From Planctomycetota bacterium (GTDB taxonomy: Bacteria > Planctomycetota > Planctomycetia > Pirellulales > Lacipirellulaceae), in assembly GCA_013286045.1 (NCBI GenBank), contig JABDGM010000006.1, positions 1 to 64,000 on the forward strand: DNA of 64,000 nt. Reading direction: 5' to 3'. A program made the translations under genes and the position numbers. Shown here piece by piece: positions 37,690-50,793 of the stretch. Under the pieces are notes generated by a model. The model ran no database searches and was not told the DNA's origin. It was given only the letters and a program-made list of their open reading frames with translations. How positions within the stretch are numbered: position 1 is the first letter of the stretch; the number at the start of each line of letters is the position of its first letter.

Positions 37690-39375
37690 ATGGCCATCCT
37701 TGAATTAGTTAAGGGGACGATCCCCGGCACGCGATTTGAGTTCGACAGCGACCGCGCGGTGATCGGTCGCAGTGCCGATTGCGAGGTCCCACTCGATGTG
37801 CCCGCCGTCAGCCGGCGGCACGCCGTAATCCTAAAGGAAAGCGGCCGCTATTTCATTGAAGATTTGCAAAGCCGCAACGGCACCTTTCTCAATGACAATC
37901 GCATAACGGAACGCGAGTCACTCGGCGAAGGAGACCGACTCCTAATTTGCGATCAGGAGTTTCGCTTCTACTCCGGACAGAGTCCGACGCTGCTGAATCC
38001 GCTTCGCAATCTCGAGGAGTCGTCCCTCTCCGACTTGGTAGATGACCGCGCGACGCCTGGCCGTGGCAGCGTCATGGCCACGCTCGATGTGAGCGGAGGT
38101 TCAGCGAGTTGGGGCCTTTCTGCCAAGCCTGAAGTCAAACTCGCCGCCCTCATGGAAATCTCGAACGGGCTTGCGCACGCGGTTTCGGTCGAAGACATTC
38201 TGCCCAAGTTGCTCGATAGCTTGTTCAAAATCTTCACGCAGGCCGACCGGGGCTTCGTCGTCATGAACCCGAAGGCAGACGGCCCACCCGTCGTCGTGGC
38301 TGATAAGAGCCGTCGGCCCGGCGGCGAAGAGCGAATGCGGATTAGCCGCACGATCGTCGAAGAAGCGATGAAAAACAAAAAGGCCATACTCTCCGCCGAC
38401 GCGGCCAGCGATGAGCGCTTCGGAATGGCCCAGAGTATCGCCGATTTTTCCATCCGTTCGATGATCTGCGCTCCGATGATCGGCCTCGACGGCCAGCCGC
38501 TCGGCGTCATTCAAATCGATACGCTGAATCAGCGGGCACGCTTTACCGATCAGGACCTCGAGGTCCTCGCGACTGTTGCCAGCCAAGCGGCCGTGTCGAT
38601 CGATAACGCGAAGATGCACGAACAGGTAATGGCCCAGCGGGCCATGCAGCGTGATCTCGAGCTCGCCCGCCGGATGCAGCGCAGCCTCCTACCCAGTGCC
38701 CCACCGCAGGTGCCCGGCTACTTTTTCTTCGATTATTATCAGGCTGCTCGGCAGGTCGGCGGCGATTACTACGACTACGTCCAGCTGCCCGGGGGCCGCT
38801 ATGGAGTCATCGTTGGCGATGTCGCAGGCAAAGGCGTGCCGGCAGCGCTGCTTATGGCCCGGCTTTCCGCCGACGTCCGCTTCGCCCTGGCGAGCGAGCC
38901 AGACCCAGCGAAAGCAATTCAACGAATTAACGACGGCTTTGCCAAGCAAGATTGGCAAGATCGTTTCGTCACCATGCTCGCCGCGGTTCTGAACCCCAAC
39001 ACAAGCGAGCTCACAATCGTGAACGCGGGCCACATGGCCCCATTGTTACGCCGACACGACGGCATCGTGACCGAAATTGGCGACGACGCCGCGGGGCTGC
39101 CGCTTGGCGTTTCGGAAGGCTTCGAATACGAGTCCTTCACTCACAAAGTCGAACCGGGCGACGTCCTCACCATCTTTACCGATGGCTTCAGCGAAGCTAT
39201 GAACAACGAGCGCGAGCTCTATGGCCTCGAGCGATTAAAGCAGCAGCTGAGTTGCCCTGCCGTGAGCCTCGTCGATTTCGGGCAGCATATCTTGGACGAC
39301 GTCCACAAATTCGTCGACGGCTACGACCAAAGCGACGACATGTGCCTCGTCTGCTTCGGCCGCGTCGACGCTTAA
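37690..39375 (+). CDS. FHA - GAF - SpoIIE-type PP2C serine phosphatase
   Basis: VIGRSADCEVPLDVPAVSRRHAVIL / DLQSRNGTFLND (FHA); GAF region with GVIQIDTLNQ; VGGDYYDYVQLPGGRYGVIVGDVAGKGVPAALLMA and TIFTDGFSEAMN. Confidence 0.93.
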   Translation: MAILELVKGTIPGTRFEFDSDRAVIGRSADCEVPLDVPAVSRRHAVILKESGRYFIEDLQSRNGTFLNDNRITERESLGEGDRLLICDQEFRFYSGQSPTLLNPLRNLEESSLSDLVDDRATPGRGSVMATLDVSGGSASWGLSAKPEVKLAALMEISNGLAHAVSVEDILPKLLDSLFKIFTQADRGFVVMNPKADGPPVVVADKSRRPGGEERMRISRTIVEEAMKNKKAILSADAASDERFGMAQSIADFSIRSMICAPMIGLDGQPLGVIQIDTLNQRARFTDQDLEVLATVASQAAVSIDNAKMHEQVMAQRAMQRDLELARRMQRSLLPSAPPQVPGYFFFDYYQAARQVGGDYYDYVQLPGGRYGVIVGDVAGKGVPAALLMARLSADVRFALASEPDPAKAIQRINDGFAKQDWQDRFVTMLAAVLNPNTSELTIVNAGHMAPLLRRHDGIVTEIGDDAAGLPLGVSEGFEYESFTHKVEPGDVLTIFTDGFSEAMNNERELYGLERLKQQLSCPAVSLVDFGQHILDDVHKFVDGYDQSDDMCLVCFGRVDA

Positions 39376-39599
39376 GTCCAATTCACTTGCAACAAATTCT
39401 CGATCTGCTGCACGCCATCAACCCGTCGCACCGCTTCCTGGGCCATTTGCTTCTGGAAGAACGTTTTCACGCTTCCTGTGAGCACTACCCGGCCGTCCGC
39501 GGCTTCAACACGCACGTCTTGAAATGGCACGTGCGGGTTCGACGTCAACGCGGTGCAAATCTGGTCGAACAACGGGCGGGTGAGAGTGGCGGTGCTCAT
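39372..39599 (-). CDS. BON domain protein
   Basis: VEAADGRVVLTGSVKTFFQKQMAQEAVRRVDGVQQIENLL. Confidence 0.85.
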   Translation of the reverse strand: MSTATLTRPLFDQICTALTSNPHVPFQDVRVEAADGRVVLTGSVKTFFQKQMAQEAVRRVDGVQQIENLLQVNWT

Positions 39600-39931
39600 G
39601 TGCTGGCTAACGCGGGTTGGGGAGCGAAGCGGTTAAGTAAAGGCTGCCGACTCTCAAAAATAGCACGCATTGTTTGCGCAGGACGCTTCGTCCATAACAT
39701 TTTGTATATCACCAAGCCGCGCTCTTCGTGTCCCACTAACATCGGCCGTTTGCCCCGCCCGGCGCCACGCAAAGCAATCGAAGCCTGATAAGATGTGTGG
39801 GCGTTGCCGCGCGCAGCCATTACATTCGCGCTCGAAATCGCCGGCACCGCGCAGCAAATTCCGCCTATGACGCCTTTGACGGCTGGCGACTTGAATTGCA
39901 GCCTCAAAACTGCCCGCTGAAAAGATTCGAG

Positions 39932-41554
39932 TTACCCCTGAAGCCAGCTCGGCAATTGGCCGGCGGGCGGCAGACGAACCACGATCGCCGACGTTATTGC
40001 CGGCAGTTTCCGAACGTCCGCAAGCGCCTCCGGCGACGGCTCGGTATCTAAATTTAACACGCCTACGGCCTCGCCACCCGGCGCATCGCGCCCCACCGCC
40101 ATTTGAGCGATGTTGATTCCATGCTTACCAAAAATCGTACCCACAGCACCAATGATGCCGGGCACATCGTGATGGCGAAACACCAAGATCCGCCCGTCCA
40201 GGTAAGCTTCCAACCGTCGATCATCGAGCGACACCAGCCGCGGCATGTGCTGACCAAAAATGGTCGCCGCCGCTTTGTGCTGGGCATGATCGTAAACCAC
40301 TTCCGCCGTCATCGAAGAGCGGAACGAACCCATCTCGCTCCGCGATTCCTCGGTCAACTTGATACCACGCTGCTTGAGCACAACTTCCGCATTTACCAGG
40401 TTCACTTCCTGATCGAGCGCGCCCTGCAGCAATCCGGCGGCAAAGACCGCAGTGAGAATCTTTGTTTCCTTCTCGGCAATCTCACCTTTGTACAGAATTC
40501 GGCACGACTTCAGCGCGCCCGTCTCCATACCGGCCAGCAGAATACCCAACCGATGAGCGACGTCTAAATACCCGCGTAGCGATTCTAACGTCTGCGGATC
40601 GAGCGACGCCACATTTACTGCATGGCGTATCGCGCCGGTCGTCAGATACGCAACAACCAGCTCGACGGCTTCCACCGCAACTTGCGTCTGCGCTTCCTCG
40701 GTGCTCGCCCCCAAATGCGGCGTGCAAACAACGCCGGACAGGCCAAACAGCGGGCTATCGGTGCAAGGTTCGGTCGCATAAACATCGAGCGCAACACCGG
40801 CAATCTTGCCGCTCTTCAACCCTTCGGCCAATGCCGCTTCTTCGTAGATTCCGCCGCGCGCCGCATTGATGAGCCGCACGCCCGGCTTCAACTTTTCGAG
40901 CTGTGCCATTCCGACGAGACCGCGTGTCTCGTCTGTCAGCGGCGTGTGGACTGTAAGATAGTCGACTTTGGGCAACATCGCCTCGACCGTATCGACCGGT
41001 TCGATGCCCAGTTCTTTCGCCCGCTCCTTGGACATAAACGGATCGTAACCAAGCACATTCATCTCCAGTGCCCGGGCCCGCTTCGCCACCGCAACGCCGA
41101 TCCGACCCAGCCCTACGATGCCAAGCGTCTTGCCGGCGACCTGGGTACCCATGTATTTATTGCGGTCCCATTTGCCTTCACGCAAGCTCTGGTGAGCAGG
41201 AGCGATATTCCGCGACAGCGCTAACATCAACGCAATCGTGTGCTCCGCCGTGCTCAGCGTATTACCGCTCGGCGTATTCATCACGACGATGCCCTGCTTC
41301 GTCGCGGCTTCTTTATCGATGTTGTCTGTTCCAACGCCCGCGCGAACCACCGCCTTCAAGCGACGATTCCCTTCGAGCGCCTCGGCCGTGATTTTCACAC
41401 CGCTGCGGCAAATCGCGCCATCGAATTCCGCGAGCGCTTGGCGAAGTGCGTCACCCTTCAGCCCAGTCCGCACCTCGAATTCTATACCCGGCGCGGCCTC
41501 AAGCATTGCGAGGCCTTCCGGAGCGAGCGTATCGAGAACGATTATGCGGGCCAT
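39932..41554 (-). CDS. serA: D-3-phosphoglycerate dehydrogenase with C-terminal ACT domain
   Basis: GKTLGIVGLGRIGVAVAKRARALEMNVLGYDP; GVRLINAARGGIYEEAAL; ACT-like tail; start taken at MARIIVLD (41554). Confidence 0.95.
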   Translation of the reverse strand: MARIIVLDTLAPEGLAMLEAAPGIEFEVRTGLKGDALRQALAEFDGAICRSGVKITAEALEGNRRLKAVVRAGVGTDNIDKEAATKQGIVVMNTPSGNTLSTAEHTIALMLALSRNIAPAHQSLREGKWDRNKYMGTQVAGKTLGIVGLGRIGVAVAKRARALEMNVLGYDPFMSKERAKELGIEPVDTVEAMLPKVDYLTVHTPLTDETRGLVGMAQLEKLKPGVRLINAARGGIYEEAALAEGLKSGKIAGVALDVYATEPCTDSPLFGLSGVVCTPHLGASTEEAQTQVAVEAVELVVAYLTTGAIRHAVNVASLDPQTLESLRGYLDVAHRLGILLAGMETGALKSCRILYKGEIAEKETKILTAVFAAGLLQGALDQEVNLVNAEVVLKQRGIKLTEESRSEMGSFRSSMTAEVVYDHAQHKAAATIFGQHMPRLVSLDDRRLEAYLDGRILVFRHHDVPGIIGAVGTIFGKHGINIAQMAVGRDAPGGEAVGVLNLDTEPSPEALADVRKLPAITSAIVVRLPPAGQLPSWLQG

Positions 41555-41653
41555 CTTGGTAGAGTTGCTGTTCGAAGACTTGGATTGCGGCGCTTTCGAT
41601 GATGCGTTCGCTCGTGGCGACTTTTCAGTGACTGCCATTCTTGAGACCTATCC

Positions 41654-42778
41654 CTAATCCCTTTGTTGCCCTGCGACCGCGACGCCCGCATTTTGTTCGC
41701 AGAATTCGACCATGAAATCGCGGAGCCTTTCGACTCCTTCTACCGGCATGGCGTTGTAAAGCGAAGCCCGGATACCGCCGACCGAGCGATGACCCTTCAA
41801 ATCAGTCATCCCCTGCTTCTCCGCTTTTTCCACGAACGTCTTCGTGAGCTCTTCACTCGGCAGGCGGAACGACACGTTCATCATCGAACGCCACTTTGGT
41901 TGCGAGTGGCCAACGTAGAAACCATCGCTGCTATCAATTACGTCGTAGAGCAGTTTGGACTTGCTCCGGTTGATCGATTCCATCTTTGCCAGGCCGCCGA
42001 CGTCGTCGACTAACCACTTCGTAACCAGCCCCAAAATATAAATCGGGAAGGTCGGCGCCGTGTTCCATAGCGACTGCGCCTCGGCATGCGTATGGAAATT
42101 CAAATAGCCGGGCAACGCTTCGCTGCTCCGCGGCAACAAATCTTTGCGGATGATCACGACCGTCACACCGGCCGGCCCCGCGTTCTTTTGAGCGCAAGCG
42201 TAATAAATGCCATACTTCTTAATTTCGACCGGGCGACTCAAGAAGTCGCTGGACGAATCGCATACCAGCGGCACGTCGCCAGTGTCAGGCTCATCTCGGA
42301 ACTGCACGCCCTGTATCGTCTCGTTCGAGGCGTAATACAAGAACGCAGCTTTCGGATCGACTTTCAGGTCTGAAGACTCCGGCAAGCGATCGTAGTTCGT
42401 CGCCTTCCCGTCCCAAATGACTTTCGTCTCGCCAAACTTCACCGCTTCCTGAGCAGCATATTTGCTCCAAGACCCGGTTACGAGGTAATTGCACAACCGC
42501 CGGCCGCCACCCATGAGATTCATGGGGATCATTGAAAACTGCAGCCGCGCGCCGCCTTGAAGAAACAAAACGGCATAGTCGTCGGGCACGCCCAACAACT
42601 GCCGCAAGTTCGCTTCAGCGTCGGCAATGATTTTCTCGAACGTCCGGCTACGGTGGCTGATCTCGAGAATCGAAGCCCCAACGCCTGGCAAAGCCAACAA
42701 ATCGCGCTGCGCTTCCAACAACACGGGCTCAGGCAATACCGCGGGGCCCGCCGAAAAATTGAATACTCGGTCTTTCAT
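41654..42778 (-). CDS. serC: Phosphoserine aminotransferase
   Basis: MKDRVFNFSAGPAVLPEPVLLEAQ; YGIYYACAQKNAGPAGVTVVIIR; next to serA. Confidence 0.96.
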   Translation of the reverse strand: MKDRVFNFSAGPAVLPEPVLLEAQRDLLALPGVGASILEISHRSRTFEKIIADAEANLRQLLGVPDDYAVLFLQGGARLQFSMIPMNLMGGGRRLCNYLVTGSWSKYAAQEAVKFGETKVIWDGKATNYDRLPESSDLKVDPKAAFLYYASNETIQGVQFRDEPDTGDVPLVCDSSSDFLSRPVEIKKYGIYYACAQKNAGPAGVTVVIIRKDLLPRSSEALPGYLNFHTHAEAQSLWNTAPTFPIYILGLVTKWLVDDVGGLAKMESINRSKSKLLYDVIDSSDGFYVGHSQPKWRSMMNVSFRLPSEELTKTFVEKAEKQGMTDLKGHRSVGGIRASLYNAMPVEGVERLRDFMVEFCEQNAGVAVAGQQRD

Positions 42779-42893
42779 GTGTCTGGCTCGTCGTCCCTGA
42801 AATTGTGCACGAATTTCCCGCACATTGTACCGTTATTGGTCTGTGCTGACGATGGCTGTTTAGTCATGCCATTCGAGTGCGAGATTCACTCAT

Positions 42894-42912
42894 GCCGTGG
42901 AGTTTCCACGGC
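42894..42912. promoter_or_regulatory. Perfect 8-bp hairpin in the serC/acnA divergent intergenic region
   Basis: GCCGTGGA-GTT-TCCACGGC. Confidence 0.4.
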
Positions 42913-43088
42913 CTTCCGCCTTCCAGACACGCGCCTCACCGTGCCGGTTCAAATTCGTAAAAGTTACAAGCCGCACGCCGTCTCCAGCACGATGCCCAGC
43001 CGTTTATCCGCGATATTTTCTCCGCTACAATTCATTGCCGAGGCCGCCGGAGCTGGGTCGGCCGACCGTTTTCACCAAGGACCCCAAC

Positions 43089-45884
<2,796 letters not shown>

Positions 45885-45896
45885 CGGCGCGGCGCC

Positions 45897-45927
45897 TTCA
45901 ATTGAAAATTGAAATCGCAGCCTGCGA
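45897..45927. terminator. Candidate bidirectional terminator between convergent acnA and MFS genes
   Basis: TTCAATT-GAA-AATTGAA (7-bp perfect stem) followed by TCGCAG-C-CTGCGA, in the 56-bp gap between convergent stops. Confidence 0.4.
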
Positions 45928-45940
45928 CCCAAGCAAGGGC

Positions 45941-47239
45941 CTAGGAGGTCTTTCTGCGCACTATCGGCAGCTCCGGCAGCAGGAGCGCCGAGGCCGCGCC
46001 TAGCAAAAACAGAAAGCTCGCGTAAAACAGCGCCACACGGTAGTCACCTGCTTCGCCGAACCGCCCAGAGAACACCGTCCCAAACGCAGCGGCAATTCGA
46101 CCAATGTTGAAGCAGAATCCAGCACCAGTCGTCCTCAACAGCGCTGGAAACAGCGGCGGCAAATACATCGTGAAGAGGGCGAACACTCCTTGGCATACGC
46201 CGATCGCCAGCAGCCACACATACATGTCCGCGTGACTACGGGGGACGCTGTACGCCAACGCCATGCATGCGAAATACGCCAGGCACATCGTCGACACGGC
46301 CACGCGATACCCAATTCGACTCGCAATCGCCGACGCCAGAAAATTACCGCCAATCGATGCGAACATCACGAGCGTAATCCCCACGATCACGAGCCGATTC
46401 TTTTCCACGTCCGACCAGTCGGCCACATCTGCAAGATTACGAAGTTGCTGCGGAAACCAAAACATAAACGCCCAATGAGCTGTCAGCGCCGAAGCGCAAA
46501 CCAGCAGCGCCGGCATCGTAATCTTCCGCAGAGGCGACTGAAACAACTCAATAAATCGCGGCTGGTCGTGGTCGGCCCGCGCCATCGCCAATTTCCACTC
46601 GCTCGGCTCCGGTACCGCACTGCGAATCCAAAGCACCAACAACGCCGGCAGCACGCCCACCAGAAACACCGAACGATCCGGCAATTGCAGTAGCGTCAGC
46701 AGTACATACCCGGCCAGCATCGCCAGCATCACGCCCAAGTTCACGCCGCTCTGCAACACTGCTGCCAGCCAATGCCGCCAGCTCGTTGGCCATGTCTCGG
46801 TCAAAATCGAGGCGCCAACGGCCCATTCACCACCGACGCCCAACGCCGCCAAAAACCGAAACACCATGAGGTGCCACCACTTGGTCGCGAAAAACGATAG
46901 TCCGGTGAACATCGCATACGTGAGAATCGTAAGCATGAGCGCCCGACTACGCCCCAACCGATCTCCCACTCGCCCGAAGAGTCCCCCGCCCAGGGCCCAT
47001 CCCACCAGAAACGACGCTTGAATCCACGAACTCCGTTCGCGAACCACGTCCGATTTGAAATCCATCGCCAGCAACTGCGCCACAAACGGCGTTGCGACGA
47101 TCGTGTACAGATGCAGGTCGAGCCCGTCAAAGAACCATCCGAGCCACGCCGCTAAACCCGATTTCCATTGCGTCGCGGAGATATCGCGCAAAGAAACCGC
47201 TTCGCCATCCGCCAATTTTTCAACCGCGACGTTCGACAC
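45941..47239 (-). CDS. MFS transporter
   Basis: About 12 hydrophobic segments; AAWLGWFFDGLDLHLYTIVATPFVAQLL; GRVGDRLGRSRALMLTIL. Confidence 0.87.
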   Translation of the reverse strand: MSNVAVEKLADGEAVSLRDISATQWKSGLAAWLGWFFDGLDLHLYTIVATPFVAQLLAMDFKSDVVRERSSWIQASFLVGWALGGGLFGRVGDRLGRSRALMLTILTYAMFTGLSFFATKWWHLMVFRFLAALGVGGEWAVGASILTETWPTSWRHWLAAVLQSGVNLGVMLAMLAGYVLLTLLQLPDRSVFLVGVLPALLVLWIRSAVPEPSEWKLAMARADHDQPRFIELFQSPLRKITMPALLVCASALTAHWAFMFWFPQQLRNLADVADWSDVEKNRLVIVGITLVMFASIGGNFLASAIASRIGYRVAVSTMCLAYFACMALAYSVPRSHADMYVWLLAIGVCQGVFALFTMYLPPLFPALLRTTGAGFCFNIGRIAAAFGTVFSGRFGEAGDYRVALFYASFLFLLGAASALLLPELPIVRRKTS

Positions 47240-47405
47240 CCAAACCCCGCCATAATATCAACGCATCCGAGTCCGAACCGACAGTATGCTCGCCCTTAGC
47301 GGCGACGGCAACGTCGCACTTCCATCAAAACCACAACCATAGCCCAACCAGCCGATTCCTGAGTATGATCGATCCGGGGACCCACCCGCACGTTTGGAGT
47401 ACACG

Positions 47406-48407
47406 ATGATTCGCCCGACGCTCGCCGCCTCGCTTTTGCTCGCGTTTACCCTGATCCAAGCCCCCACACTCCACGCCGACGACCTCGTCATCGCGAGCTG
47501 GAATTGCGAAAACTTGTTCGACACCGAGGACGACCCGAACGTCAAAGGCGATGAAGAATACACGCCCGACTCGCCCAAAAAGTGGACCAAAGAAAAGCTC
47601 GATATAAAGCTCACGAACCTCGGCAGCATCATCAAGAAGATGGACGACGGCAAAGGCCCCGATGTCCTCGGTGTCTGCGAAGTCGAGAACCGCAAGGTCG
47701 TCGAAATGCTGGTTGAAAAACTCCAGCCGCTCGGCCGCAAGTACGAGATCATCCACAAGGATTCACCCAGCGAACGCGGCATCGACTGCGCGATCATCTT
47801 TGACAGCGCAGTCTTCACCCTTGCCGATTCGAAGTTCCACCACGTCGACGCCGGTGCCACGCGCGACATCGTCGAAGCCAAGCTCCATCGAAAAGACAAC
47901 GATCTCTACGTCTTTATGGACCACTGGCCGTCGAAATTCCACGCAGAAGAAGCCCGCGATAAAGCCGGCGACACCGCCCGTAAACGCATCGACGAAATCC
48001 TCGCCACCGACCCAAAAGCCGACATAATCATGCTCGGGGATTTCAACGACGAATCGACCGACGAATCGATAAAAGATCACTTACGCACGGCAACGTCATC
48101 CGAAAATCTCCCCGCGGGCACAATGTTCGACACCACCGCCAAAATCAAAGAGTCTGGCTCCGGCACGTTCTTCTACAAAGGCCATTGGGACATGCTCGAC
48201 CATATCCTCATCTCGCCCGGCCTTCTCGATCACGACGGCTTCCACTGGAAAGAAGGCAGCAGCGAACGCGTCGAATTCCCCGAGCTTTTCTATCAGCCGA
48301 AGTTCGAGGTCGCCCAGAAGATTCCGTCGTCCAGCTATACCAAGAATACTTTTCACGAAAACGGGTATTCCGACCACCTCCCTGTCGAGTGCGTCATCGA
48401 GCAGTAA
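47406..48407 (+). CDS. Secreted endonuclease/exonuclease/phosphatase (EEP) family protein
   Basis: Signal peptide MIRPTLAASLLLAFTLIQAPTLHA; VIASWNCENLFDTEDDPN; DVLGVCEVENRKV; IIMLGDFNDES; GYSDHLPVECVIEQ. Confidence 0.88.
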   Translation: MIRPTLAASLLLAFTLIQAPTLHADDLVIASWNCENLFDTEDDPNVKGDEEYTPDSPKKWTKEKLDIKLTNLGSIIKKMDDGKGPDVLGVCEVENRKVVEMLVEKLQPLGRKYEIIHKDSPSERGIDCAIIFDSAVFTLADSKFHHVDAGATRDIVEAKLHRKDNDLYVFMDHWPSKFHAEEARDKAGDTARKRIDEILATDPKADIIMLGDFNDESTDESIKDHLRTATSSENLPAGTMFDTTAKIKESGSGTFFYKGHWDMLDHILISPGLLDHDGFHWKEGSSERVEFPELFYQPKFEVAQKIPSSSYTKNTFHENGYSDHLPVECVIEQ

Positions 48408-48573
48408 CGCTCGCCTGGCCAAATCGCCCTGTTTTGTAAACTCCTCCGGCAATGTAAACTGAGAGTTCGGGCGGGTTGCTCCATCACGTGTCGGAAATCG
48501 ATCCTCCGACGAGATTGAATAAGCCGCGCTACGCGCTTCTGGCTTCACGCCAACCCGCGCTCTTCGGTGAATA

Positions 48574-49641
48574 ATGCCTCTTCAGCTCGAATGCCCCGGT
48601 TGCAAAGCCACGCTCCACGTGCCCGATGAACTCGCGGGCAAACAGGGCAAATGCATCCACTGCGGCCACCGCATCGTCGTGCCGGGCCCTGGCGCGCCTG
48701 TCGGCCGATCGAGCGTCAGTGGCATCGGCGTCGGCCCACCTTCTTCCGCCAATCCAGCCGCCAACATGGGCAACATGCCCGCCCCGCCCAGTGCAGTCAA
48801 CATGCCTGCCCCACCCACCGCAAGCAGCATGCCTGCGCCCCCGAGCGCGAGTGGCAGTTTTTCTTCGGGCCTATTCGAAGCGACGCCCGAATCGATGGTC
48901 CGCGAACTTTTTCGTCGCCAACAGAGCGCGATGCTCCTGATTTTCCCAACGCCTCCCAATGGCTCCTACGATCTCGCGAATTTTCCCGATTCCGATCTCA
49001 AGTGCATCGCCACAGAGGACATCAACCAAGCTCGCTTCATGCAGCTCGTCGCGAGCTTCGCCCAACGATACGGCCCGAGAAAAAAGGGCCCCGGTAGCAG
49101 CACTACAATGTCGGTCGACGAGATGCTCTACGAGCTCAAAGGCGACAAGCTCGGCATGACGCTCGAGGAGTTCAAACAAAAATACGAACGCAGCGGCGAA
49201 GGCGGCACCCGTCTCCCGCTCTGCTCGGATACCGCGTGGGGCGCAAACAAAGCGTCGCTCCGACCCCAACCCTGGCACCAACGCGCCGGAATCGTCCATG
49301 CCCGAATCGACCTGCCATCCGAAGACGATTCGCCAACCGTCGCAGGTGTAAAAACAGATTTACTGCTGTACGAATTCATCGACGGCAGGCTGTTCCGCAT
49401 CGTCGCCTGGCTGCCGACAGATAAGTTCCACCTCATCAGCGACGCCGCGATCAGCAAATACGGCACCGTCTCGCGCGAAACACAAAAACCACGCCAGCTC
49501 GTCTGGGAAAACCCGATGGCCTGGGTCGCCCTCACCCGCGGCCTAGTCCACCCGCCAGAGCCCTCCGTCATCGAGCTCGTCCACCGCCAGCTCCATCAAG
49601 TGGCCGAGTCCCGCGTGCCGAGTGGCGCGACCGACATCTAA
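48574..49641 (+). CDS. Hypothetical protein, N-terminal zinc-ribbon (CPGC..CIHCGH) with Met/Pro/Ala repeat linker
   Basis: LECPGCKATLHVPDELAGKQGKCIHCGHRIVVPGP; three NMPAPPSA-type repeats. Confidence 0.75.
   Translation: MPLQLECPGCKATLHVPDELAGKQGKCIHCGHRIVVPGPGAPVGRSSVSGIGVGPPSSANPAANMGNMPAPPSAVNMPAPPTASSMPAPPSASGSFSSGLFEATPESMVRELFRRQQSAMLLIFPTPPNGSYDLANFPDSDLKCIATEDINQARFMQLVASFAQRYGPRKKGPGSSTTMSVDEMLYELKGDKLGMTLEEFKQKYERSGEGGTRLPLCSDTAWGANKASLRPQPWHQRAGIVHARIDLPSEDDSPTVAGVKTDLLLYEFIDGRLFRIVAWLPTDKFHLISDAAISKYGTVSRETQKPRQLVWENPMAWVALTRGLVHPPEPSVIELVHRQLHQVAESRVPSGATDI
48772..48852 (+). repeat. 3 x 27-nt in-frame tandem repeat encoding (N/S)MPAPP(S/T)Ax
   Basis: AACATGCCCGCCCCGCCCAGTGCAGTC / AACATGCCTGCCCCACCCACCGCAAGC / AGCATGCCTGCGCCCCCGAGCGCGAGT. 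Confidence 0.8.
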
Positions 49642-49710
49642 CGCTACGTTTTGATCCACATCATTTAGCCGCCACGCGCAGCGGAGCGCTTCGATAGCCC
49701 CGCTCCTCAT

Positions 49711-50193
49711 TCAAATCGCATCGATCGTATCCGCGTACCGCGTAATCACCTCGCGCGGCTCCAAGTTGAAGATGACACGCCCCTGCGTCGACCACTCCCG
49801 TTTACTGTACACAAACACCGCCGTCGCCGCCCGAAGGTTGCCCACCGCGGCCACGTCTTCCATCCCTCCCCCCTCAATGGCTTCGAACGAAATGGTAACG
49901 CCCACCAACCCCACCAAATCGCCGTTGCCTCGGTCGCGCGCCAGAACTACACCCTGCTGAAAAGAGCACTGTTTCCACGCCAGCCCGCGCGGTTTGCCAC
50001 TGGTGGAAGCCGCTTTAAAGAATGCCGCTTCGAGCTCATCGCGCCGGCGAACAAACTGCTTCAGCGCGATCTCGGTGCGACGGGCCGCAAGCGTTGGCCG
50101 CACGCTCATCCACACGAAGAACGCCGCCACGCAAAATAGAAAAGCGAAAAACCAAATCACGGTTTGAGCGCAGGCCCTGGGGTGGCGAATCAC
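49711..50193 (-). CDS. Hypothetical membrane-anchored protein
   Basis: N-terminal TM VIWFFAFLFCVAAFFVWMSV; continuous ORF with plausible composition. Confidence 0.55.
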   Translation of the reverse strand: MIRHPRACAQTVIWFFAFLFCVAAFFVWMSVRPTLAARRTEIALKQFVRRRDELEAAFFKAASTSGKPRGLAWKQCSFQQGVVLARDRGNGDLVGLVGVTISFEAIEGGGMEDVAAVGNLRAATAVFVYSKREWSTQGRVIFNLEPREVITRYADTIDAI

Positions 50194-50247
50194 TGCCGCT
50201 GGGTGATGGTCCCGCGTCGCGGCTCGCCCAATCTACCAGGAACCGCG

Positions 50248-50628
50248 CTAGTATTGAACCGGCGCGTTAAAGATCAGCGAACTTCGATTCGCCTCGGGAT
50301 TCGCAGCTGGCTGCACCATCTCTGGCTGCGGCTGCGATGGCATGGAACGCACCGTTGGAGCCCCACCATTGCAGCCACAGTTGCCGTACGGCGAACATGC
50401 GTAAGGATTCGGCGCCTGCGGCATCCGAATCTCGTTCGGCCCCTCCCAACATTCGTGGGTCAGCGGACCCAAAACGAGCGGCGCATGATACCCGCCGCCA
50501 AACCCGCAGCCCCACCATTGGCAGAAAGTTCCTGGCATATTCCAGTAGCCGGTCGCCTGGGCAGCCTGCGCATTTACCAAACCAGCAACGGCAACTATCA
50601 CAGCGGCCAGCAGACGACGTATCACCAT
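50248..50628 (-). CDS. Small secreted Cys/Pro/Gly-rich hypothetical protein
   Basis: Signal peptide MVIRRLLAAVIVAVAGLVNAQAAQA; Cys-rich mature region FCQWWGCGFGGG...CSPYGNCGCNGG. Confidence 0.6.
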   Translation of the reverse strand: MVIRRLLAAVIVAVAGLVNAQAAQATGYWNMPGTFCQWWGCGFGGGYHAPLVLGPLTHECWEGPNEIRMPQAPNPYACSPYGNCGCNGGAPTVRSMPSQPQPEMVQPAANPEANRSSLIFNAPVQY

Positions 50629-50793
50629 GGGCGCAATCCTTTCGGCGCAGGAGTCTACGATCCCTTCCTCTACAGAATCGATCCCGGCCGGTCAGATTAA
50701 CCAGCCAAATTTCCGTCGCCCACACCACCGGCAAACGCCGCAAGGTTTCACACCGCAGTCGGCGTGCTTCCGCCGAATCTCTCGCTGGCCGCG

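Noticed and set aside
39596-39907. 103-aa - strand ORF upstream of the BON gene
   Set aside because: Composition not protein-like and no motif; overlaps the BON start by only a few nt, so left unannotated.
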